From assembly GCA_032622095.1 (NCBI GenBank), contig CP136068.1, positions 160,477,465-160,541,464 on the forward strand: a DNA stretch of 64,000 nucleotides. The letters run 5' to 3'. A program made the translations under genes and the position numbers. Under the pieces are notes generated by a model. That model searched no databases. It was not told the DNA's origin and was given only the letters and a program-made list of their open reading frames with translations. This stretch comes from Siphonodentalium dalli. Its lineage: Eukaryota > Mollusca > Scaphopoda > Gadilida > Siphonodentaliidae. Shown in pieces: positions 57,640 to 64,000 of this stretch (its first letter is position 1; every line of letters begins with the position of its first letter).

Positions 57640-58340
57640 TCCATGAAGATTCAAGGCTGGATATATTGACTGACCGACTTTTCAGAATGATGTTTCCAGG
57701 GGGAAAATTTAAAAAAAAAAAAAAATTTAAATTTGGAAAACTTTGATGGTTCCATCTAGTGGTCACCCCGAATATCCATATGAAGTATTCAGTGACAATT
57801 GGATGAGGATTGTGGCCTGTAGGGTGTGCCACAGGATTTAGTCATGCAACAAAAGTGACCTGTAGGGTGTGCTAAAGGAAATTGTTGACGGACAGAGGGA
57901 TGTCTGCCCCCATGGACAGGTGGCAGACGCCAACCCATGGCAATAGCTTAACTTGACATTTTCATGTGAGTCATCCATATACCAAATTGAAAACAATCTG
58001 AAAACTATAACTAAAGTTATCATTGGGAAACAAAATTAATCAGCAAATTCTATGGTAAGTCGAAATGACCCATAACTCCGGTAATGACAGTTTCAATGAC
58101 ACTGTAGCTCAACTTGGGCAGGTGATAATAAATTTATGCTGAGCAGTCAATAGAAGGATCAAGAAGAAGGAAAATGGAAATTTTCAGTAAATGGATTGTA
58201 TTGTGTATATGAAATTATTTTCTTTTCTAACATATCTCCATTAAATGTGAGCTACTGGGTGTGAAATCCAAGATGGCTGCTGGCAGCCATGTTTTTTTAT
58301 GAATATATTTTTGAGAAATTTGACAGCTCCCATCTAGAAG
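57640..58340 (+). repeat. Dispersed repeat units related to the 46840 array
   Basis: It includes GGATTTAGTCATGCAACAAA, GACCTGTAGGGTGTGC, a GACGGACAGAGG run, GCCAACCCATGGCAATAGC and CCAAGATGGCTGCTGGCAGC. These are single diverged units in the same orientation as the intron 4 array. Confidence 0.65.
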
Positions 58341-58487
58341 TTGAGCTTAAAATGGGCAGACATCACCCATATTCAAACTTGACTTGCATGTGAGGCTGTG
58401 AGCAACCCATATACCAAATTTGAAAACAATTAGAAAAAATTCTAACGTGATTAAACATCAAGACACCAAAATAATAAGAAAATTTAA

Positions 58488-58747
58488 AGTCGAAATGGGT
58501 TTAAAGTCGAAATGGGTATAACTCCATCAGAAATGGGTATAACTCCATCAGAAATGGGTTTAACTCCATCAGAAATGGGTATAACTCCATCAGAAATGGG
58601 TATAACTCAATCAGAAATGGGTATAACTCCATCAGAAATGGGTATAACTCCATCAGAATGGGTATAACTCCATCAGAAATGGGTATAACTCCATCAGCAA
58701 TGGGTATTATAACTCCATCAGAAATGGGTATAACTCCATCAGAAATG
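58488..58747 (+). repeat. 21-bp tandem array, about 12 units
   Basis: AAATGGGTATAACTCCATCAG is repeated with a few point changes and one 3-bp insertion (GGTATTATAAC). It lies in BBX intron 1. Confidence 0.93.
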
Positions 58748-58775
58748 GTTGGAAAAGTCTTTCACTTATACATAT

Positions 58776-59157
58776 CAACCTACCCTGCTGGACGGCCCTG
58801 TGCCAATGCATTCTCTTATATATGCGAGTCGACCATAGGTCGCCTCGCATATATAAGAGAATGCATTGGCTTAACACATTAAAAATTATAAAATTGTTAA
58901 AGAATGTAAGAAAAAATGGTAAAAAGTGTTAAAAAAAGAATTCTTTTAGGCCAATGCATTCTCTTATATATGCGAGGCGACCTATGGTCGACTCGCATAT
59001 ATAAGAGAATGCATTGGCACAGGGCATAACTGTAACTATCACAATGTGGTCAAGGAGCCGTTCCAATGATATCCATATTTGTATGGTTCTATTGAGACAG
59101 ACCGAAGATATTTTAGGCTTTATTTGGCCGGTTTTGGCCGGTTTGTTGGGTAAAGGG
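58776..59157. mobile_element. piggyBac-like MITE, family Q copy 2
   Basis: The right end GTTTGTTGGGTAAAGGG is followed by TTAA (59158-59161). The left end near CTACCCTGCTGGACGGCC is degraded. Two palindromic cassettes face each other as in copy 1 (6966-7357), in the opposite overall orientation. Confidence 0.75.
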
Positions 59158-59159
59158 TT

Positions 59160-59480
59160 AACTGCGGTGCGGTTAGCGTTCCCACCGCGGCCGAAATGCA
59201 AATACACCGCGGCTCCACCGGCTAACTACAGTTTGGGCCGCGGTTTACTTGCTATTTGGCATGGTGTAGTTGCCGCGGTGTACTTTCATTAAACTGAAAA
59301 AAGACGATACAAACAAGAAATCTAACCACGGTGTACATGTCATTCGGCCGCAAGGGTAGTTGCCGTTCGGCCGCAATGAACTTGCCGCAGTGTACTTGCT
59401 GTTCGGCCACGGTGCTCAACTGCAGTTACAAACTCTGACACCGCGGCCGAACGGCAAATACACCGCAGTGCCAATGGACA
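59160..59480. repeat. GC-rich CpG block of mixed-orientation repeats in intron 1
   Basis: Short words such as CCGCGGCCGAA, TTGCCGTTCGGCCGC and CCGCGGTGTAC recur about ten times in both orientations, within an otherwise AT-rich region. The first and last versions run in one orientation and the middle ones in the other, so the block is roughly palindromic. It ends about 90 bp from the exon 1 donor. No reading frame is supported. Confidence 0.8.
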
Positions 59481-59566
59481 CTTGTTTTGTCCAGCTGGGT
59501 ACTTTGATCATCGTAAAATAAAATGATACCATCGAGCATTATTAGGACTAATATGAGGCTATGGAC

Positions 59567-59782
59567 CTGTTTAGCTAAATCTGTGTAAACTGTCTTCTCA
59601 TCTTCCTTAAGGTTAGCCCAGAGGTCACCAAGAATACGAGTCACGCTTCGGTTGTCGAGGTCTGGGTTCTTCTCTCGTACGATGCTTCGATGTCGCTTAC
59701 AGAAGATAAGGAATGCATTCATCGGTCGTCGTATGTCTGGCTTATCTCCATTTTCATCTACTTGTAACTGATCGATGTATTC
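59567..59782 (-). CDS. BBX: BBX coding exon 1 of window, HMG box
   Basis: The acceptor TTCTTTTCTCCCCCAG is followed by GAATACATCGAT in phase 0, so this is an internal exon and the true start lies upstream outside the recognisable sequence. The 72 codons hold RRPMNAFLIFCKRHRS (residues 18-33), then the second helix region LDNRSVTRILGDLWANL and KTVYTDLAKQ. The RPMNAF core and the CKRHRS signature point to BBX rather than SOX or TCF members. It binds DNA in the nucleus through the minor groove, as HMG boxes do. The donor AAACAG then GTCCAT is weak beyond the GT, but the continuation into exon 2 matches vertebrate BBX exactly at the join. Confidence 0.96.
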
Positions 59783-59865
59783 CTGGGGGAGAAAAGAATG
59801 GATATATTTAATCAATCTAAACCTTTTATTTCGAAACAAGTCATTCGACTTATTGTTCCACTGAT
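59783..59865. other. Upstream intron sequence next to exon 1
   Basis: Holds the polypyrimidine tract of the exon 1 acceptor. No further exon is seen here. Confidence 0.5.
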
Positions 59866-60015
59866 TTACATTAAAGATATATTATGGACTTGTTCGGGTG
59901 TGTGAAACTGATAAGTTAGTACAAAGGCGTTACATCAACCTGGGAAATATAGCATTCTACTAACATCATGGCAAATTTCAAAGAAATCGACCATACCATT
60001 CCATAGAAAACATCG
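59866..60015 (+). repeat. Dispersed repeat, family S copy
   Basis: GTTCGGGTGTGTGAAAC, ATAGCATTCTACTAACATC and AAAGAAATCGACCATACCAT match 29640-29770 and, inverted, 6280-6405. Confidence 0.65.
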
Positions 60016-60639
60016 TTCATTATATTTCATTCCTACGACAATGCGGCATTCCCAACATGATGTAATAAACTATTTCCAAATATGGAGTGCATTCCTGGCA
60101 TAGTAAATGTTACTGAGAATCGTAGTATTTAGAAAACGTTATAAATACAACATGATGAAAATTTTACTTATATCTCTGGCAGTTAACACACAAGTCCCTG
60201 TCCTTTGACTCCTCAGATATTCAGTTCACTTATTCATTAGCACTACTCATTCACACTACAGCATACACTTACTCAATACAATAATCCTCCATAACACCTC
60301 ACTGCACTCTTATCATCTTACACGCAATAAGACAAGATATAAACAGTTAACCTCTCAGACTATCAAATATGCGAAAGCATAATCAGTCATGAATATCGTT
60401 GACTGATAAAAACTCGAAGATGATGTCTCCTATATTGCGATGAGTAAAATGAATTATGGATATATCGCTTGAATTCAGTTTTCCAACAATAGTTGAGTTT
60501 GACAATGCCTGGGAAAATTGTCAACGTGTCATTGACCTCAGATCTGTGAAGTGATATGTTATGCCATAAACCAAAGAAATCGTGTGTAGTCTGCGCCACT
60601 CTCCAATGAAATGGAGGGAATCCCTACAAAACTGATCCT
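60016..60639. other. Upstream intron, nothing recognised
   Basis: No exon with splice support for the missing BBX N-terminus. A short minus-strand frame (60387-60599) has no similarity I recognise. Confidence 0.4.
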
Positions 60640-61082
60640 AATTTTAATAGAGAGTTCTAGAGACGTACATCGATATAGGATTTTAATAGAGAGTTCTAGA
60701 GACGTACATCTGATATAGGATTTTAATAGAGAGTTCTAGAGACGTACATCTGATATAGGATTTTAATAGAGTTCTAGAGACGTACACATCCGATATAGGA
60801 TTTTAATAGAGAGTTCTAGAGACGTACATCTGATATAGGATTTTAATAGAGAGTTCTAGAGACGTACATCCGATATAGGATTTTAATAGAGAGTTCTAGA
60901 GACGTACATCCGATATAGGATTTTAATAGAGAGTTCTAGAGACGTACATCTGATATAGGATTTTAATAGAGAGTTCTAGAGACGTACATCTGATATAGGA
61001 TTTTAATAGAGAGTTCTAGAGACGTACATCTGATATAGGATTTTAATAGAGAGTTCTAGAGACGTACATCTGATATAGGATT
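60640..61082 (+). repeat. 40-bp tandem array, about 11 units
   Basis: Units contain GATTTTAATAGAGAGTTCTA and GAGACGTACATCTGATATAG. Changes are few: CATCC/CATCT, one CACATCC insertion and one 4-bp loss. Confidence 0.94.
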
Positions 61083-61750
61083 TTTGTCGGCTTTTCAAAG
61101 AGATTGACAGGACACTTGAGGTCAATAAATCAATTAGTTGCATAAAATTTTGCAAAAAATTATATACATGTACATATGTATGTGTAGTTGATTTTTCTCA
61201 ACTTTGATACAACCTAACATACCTGTTTTATACCATAATTGCCTGTTCTATTGTGTGTATAACACCTACATGTATTTTGTAAATTTCATCTTTACACCCT
61301 ACTGTGGCTATACAGCTTCCTACTGTGGGTATAAATTTCTACTGTGGGTGTAAATTTGCAAACGTAATTTCATGTGTTAAACGTGTATACCCATAGTAGA
61401 ACTACATCGTAGTTAGCAAAATAGTTCCTATATGTCACATTCATTTGAAATTGGAAGTTGTCATGATATCAATTAGATATGAGGAAAATATCATGAATTT
61501 CAATCAAATGTAGCTTGCTTGTGCTATACTAACTAGGAAACATATGAATGATAATTCCAAGTGACTGATCGCTCAGAAATAGGATGACGTCATGACGTTA
61601 ATGTAAGCATCACTACGCGTGACGCACATTCCTTATAGCGTTGTGCTTGTGTCTCTGGGTGAGATGATACACATTCAAAGTAAACAGCGGGGTAGTTGAA
61701 TTCGCAAACAAAATTACAAAAATAAAAATTATGGCATAAATAAAATACAC
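61083..61750. other. Upstream intron, nothing recognised
   Basis: AT-rich. The phrase CTACTGTGGGTATAAATTT is locally repeated near 61300-61350. No gene. Confidence 0.4.
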
Positions 61751-61754
61751 GCAT

Positions 61755-61880
61755 AGTACCCGAGAGTACAAAATTTTCACCACTCGTGGTATTGTGGTTT
61801 TAACCACTCGCCAAAAGGCTCGTGGTTAAAACCACAATTCCACTCGTGGTGAAAATTTGGTATTCTCGGCTACTATGGGT
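61755..61880. repeat. Foldback unit with CCACTCGTGGT arms
   Basis: AAAATTTTCACCACTCGTGG pairs with CCACTCGTGGTGAAAATTT, and TTGTGGTTTTAACCACTCG with CGTGGTTAAAACCACAA. The arms are continuous over about 60 bp each. Probably a small MITE; no second copy in this window. Confidence 0.75.
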
Positions 61881-62148
61881 GTATTCTATATATAACTGCA
61901 CTGCGATATTGGGCATTTAGTGGAAAGTGTCAAACCTTGGCTCATGAACATGATGGAATAAAGATTGCAATGTTGTTTGTTTTCACAAGCGACATGTATC
62001 AATGCATTGAAAATAGGTAGTTTTATAAACATGCAGTTACAAGTAACATTTTTATTATCTTACTCACATTGAATTAACAAAAAATGCAGCATTTTATCAG
62101 TGCATACAGGTGCATAACAGATAAAAGAGCACCGGACATAATGGCAGT

Positions 62149-62365
62149 TACAGTAAAGCCCTAAGTAATCGACCCCTTAACCACAGCAGAATTATGAGTA
62201 ACTTTTCAGGATTTAGTTGGAAATATGGCTTGTTGCCATTCATCGGAAAGCTCTCGGGGAGAGCTTTCCGATGAATGGCAACAAGCCATATTTCCGACAA
62301 AATCCTGAAAATTTACCCATAATTCTGCTGTGGTTAAGGAGTCGATTAATTAGAGCATTACTGTA
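62149..62365. mobile_element. Tc1/mariner-type foldback MITE, family B copy 7
   Basis: TACAGTAAAGCCCTAAGTAA at the left and TTAGAGCATTACTGTA at the right, centre GAAAGCTCTCGGGGAGAGC. Near full length with few mismatches. Confidence 0.88.
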
Positions 62366-62412
62366 AATGTACAAGGAAACATGCACTTAGTAGTTATTTT
62401 GTTCATTTCTAG

Positions 62413-62868
62413 CAGGCCTGAGAATAAGGTGACTGTCATTTGCAGAATGAGGTCATCTGAGGGTGAATTTAGTGATGCTATCCTGCATAGAAGTGTATCA
62501 TCACTAAATTCCCCCTCTGGGGACCTCATTCTGCTTAGGCCTCATCTTCTCTGGAAAGTGTCTTTATTATCAAATTTATATAGAAACTTCGCACAGATTC
62601 TATTTCTTTTTTAGTTTACTTTCTCTGTATCCCCAAATTGGCAGACGACACATTGCATAATCGAGGTTCCCAATGGGTGTACAACAAAATATTCACCATT
62701 TGGGAACTTCAATCTGAGTCTTTGTCTCCCATAGAAGATGAGGCCAGGCAGAATGAGGTCCCCAGAGGGTGAATTTGGTGATGCTAAACGCTATGCGGGA
62801 TAGAGTCACTAAATTCACCCTCTGGGGACCTCATTCTGCAAATGACAGGCACACTAAACTCAGACTTG
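62413..62868. mobile_element. hAT-like MITE family D, full form
   Basis: Flanks ATTTCTAG (62405-62412) and ATTTCCAG (62869-62876) form an 8-bp duplication with one mismatch. Termini are CAGGCCTGAGAATAAGGTG and CACTAAACTCAGACTTG. Same 456-bp length as 13372-13827. Confidence 0.88.
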
Positions 62869-62900
62869 ATTTCCAGGCAGGAAGTTATTACATGTATATT

Positions 62901-63025
62901 CAAGTCTGGAAATAGTGTGGCGGACATTTGCAGAATGAGGACCCCAGAGGGTGAATTTAGTGAAGTTATATCGCACAGCAGGCTAGCATCACCAAATTCA
63001 CCCTCTGGGAACCTCAATCTCGCGA
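62901..63025. mobile_element. hAT-like MITE family D, one-ended fragment
   Basis: CAAGTCTGGAAATAGTG is followed by one terminal hairpin (CCCCAGAGGG pairing with CCCTCTGGGA). The rest is missing. It lies 32 bp from the previous copy. Confidence 0.7.
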
Positions 63026-63317
63026 TGTGCAGGCATGCCAACACTACTGTGCACTACACGATTTAAGGACTGGGAGCTGCACACTTTGTTCCCTACTTTT
63101 CAGTTCCAGGTGTGCATGCACTATTGTGCACCTCCAAGTCAAAGGGCTATAAATTATAATCATGGGCAAAGAAAAATAAATATCTGTTTGGAGCTAAAAG
63201 TCAGAAAAAAACAATAGGTTGCACTGCCAGTGCTGGCATACACCCACTGTGTAAATTCAAACATGGGTGGGTGGAACAAAAATTAAGAAAGATTTACAAA
63301 CTAAGGTCCATAAGCAG

Positions 63318-63438
63318 GGTTCGTGTTGCCACTTGCCAAAAATAATTCACATTTGGCAAAAAATATTTTCATTTGGCAAAAGTTTTGGAAAGTCACTTTT
63401 TAATTCCTCAAGAAAGTTGAAAAATATTGGTCAATCAA
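63318..63438 (+). mobile_element. hAT-like element family E, cut by assembly gap
   Basis: CAGGGTTCGTGTTGCCACTT matches the left end of 14405-15000, and the copy continues through CACATTTGGCAAAAAATATT until the gap. The second terminus is not visible. Confidence 0.75.
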
Positions 63439-63538
63439 NNNNNNNNNNNNNNNNNNNNNNNNNNNNNNNNNNNNNNNNNNNNNNNNNNNNNNNNNNNNNN
63501 NNNNNNNNNNNNNNNNNNNNNNNNNNNNNNNNNNNNNN
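63439..63538. other. Assembly gap of 100 N
   Basis: A run of exactly 100 N, a conventional placeholder of unknown true length. Peptide calls that cross it are meaningless. Confidence 0.99.
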
Positions 63539-63540
63539 CG

Positions 63541-64000
63541 AAGGAATTGTCATATTTAAAGCTCAGTCACAGGTCCCTGACCCAAGCGGGTTAGTGTCAC
63601 CAAATTCACCCTCCGGGGATCTAATTCTGCTCAGGCTTCAACTGCTATCCGAGACCTACGATAACATTTTGAAGTTCCCCAGTTGCAGTTGGTAATGTTC
63701 ACCCATTAGTAACCTCGATTATGCATTTTATCTTCTGAAAATTGGGGGATATAGAAACTGAACAGAAGTATCTAAAACCAATGTTATTTTGAGACTAATA
63801 GATACTTCCCAGAAGATGAGACCAAAGGAGAAGGAGGTCCCCAAAGGGTGAATTTGATGACGCTAGCCCACCGTGTGAAGATTGAAACTTTTTGGAGACC
63901 GGCAAAAAAAATTTGTCGAACAAGACTCGGTCCGGTCTCATGGCCGTAACATCGGACCGAGTCTTATTCGACCACTTTCTTTCGCCAGTCTCAGATGGTT
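63541..64000 (+). repeat. Second copy of the 1565-2024 segment
   Basis: Colinear with 1565-2024 from directly after the gap to the window edge. Differences seen: GTAACC for GTCACC, two in ATATAGA for AAAAAGA, GAAGGAGG for GAATGAGG, and AATTTGTCG for AATTGGTCG. Confidence 0.9.

Larger units (their letters stand above)
17251..59782 (-). other. BBX: BBX gene model, eight coding exons, 5' end missing
   Basis: Eight exons joined through GT-AG introns give 4578 coding bases, 1525 residues plus TAG. Junction phases agree at every step: 0, 1, 0, 0, 2, 1, 1. Conserved features in order are the HMG box (residues about 16-86 of this partial protein), MGGLSLLLMAG (131-141), a basic RRRNRGQRYQELIHEG block (near 704-719), an LP-containing block in exon 6, and GSQKRKARKKSITHL (839-853). 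These blocks occur in the same order in vertebrate BBX as I remember it. BBX is a nuclear HMG-box DNA-binding protein linked to cell-cycle entry. The animal protein here is longer than the roughly 940-residue human one because of repeat-rich disordered segments. Introns are about 2.5, 0.6, 2.4, 15.5, 6.9, 1.0 and 9.0 kb, filled with MITEs and satellites. N-terminal exon(s) were not found up to 64000. Confidence 0.92.

Noticed and set aside
63267-63695. Reading frame crossing the gap
   Set aside because: It includes 100 N and joins two unrelated repeats, so it has no biological meaning.
1-64000. LTR retrotransposons, intact transposases, rRNA or working tRNA genes
   Set aside because: I looked for long direct terminal repeats, catalytic-domain peptides and tRNA cloverleaf signals. 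None was convincing; the only long direct repeat pair (1565 and 63541) is better explained by duplication or assembly.

Overview
The window looks like AT-rich, intron-rich, repeat-dense animal DNA. It has one clear protein-coding gene, GT-AG introns, and many foldback mobile elements and minisatellites. Several dispersed repeats have a style familiar from bivalve mollusc genomes ('gacggacgg' tails, 'aagatggcggcc' modules). I therefore infer a bivalve or other lophotrochozoan, but the species cannot be read from the sequence.

The gene is on the minus strand, from 59782 down to 17251. Eight coding exons join in one open frame with matching splice phases at all seven junctions, giving 1525 codons before a TAG stop. 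The 5' end is missing and must lie beyond 59782. It is an orthologue of BBX (bobby sox / HBP2), an HMG-box DNA-binding nuclear protein. Conserved blocks recognised are the HMG box split over exons 1-2, MGGLSLLLMAG in exon 3, an RRRNRGQRYQELIHEG block in exon 5, an LP-containing block in exon 6, and GSQKRKARKKSITHL in exon 7. Exons 3, 4 and 8 carry in-frame minisatellites (14-, 11- and 6-residue repeats). Intron 2 opens with a 40-bp tandem array that copies the exon-2 splice donor.

Region by region. 1-17250 is the 3' flank: no convincing gene, but hAT-, Tc1/mariner- and piggyBac-like MITEs, some nested with readable target-site duplications, and a 72-bp satellite (about 11455-12910). 17251-19250 is the last coding exon. 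19251-28252 is intron 7, with a 68-bp array and a roughly 5-kb foldback element (21290-26250). 28253-29613 holds exons 7 and 6. 29614-36554 is intron 5, with a PIF/Harbinger-like element carrying a decayed MADF-like reading frame and a TTAA-flanked element. 36555-37657 is exon 5. 37658-53206 is the 15.5-kb intron 4, with locally amplified hAT MITEs, a 2.8-kb 47-bp satellite, a 2.3-kb array of about 160-bp units, a 205-bp array, and a cluster of GCGCTTAAGCGC-type palindromes. 53207-57065 holds exons 4, 3 and 2. Intron 1 (57066-59566) holds two MITEs, a 21-bp array and an unusual GC-rich block. Exon 1 is 59567-59782. Upstream are a 40-bp array, more MITEs and a 100-base assembly gap (63439-63538). 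The sequence after the gap repeats positions 1565-2024 at about 99% identity.

No rRNA, functional tRNA, CRISPR array or intact transposase was found. The most notable observations are the duplicated splice donors, the coding minisatellites, the large foldback with unevenly conserved arms, a palindromic cassette shared by different MITE families, the 20-bp palindrome cluster, and the duplication across the gap.
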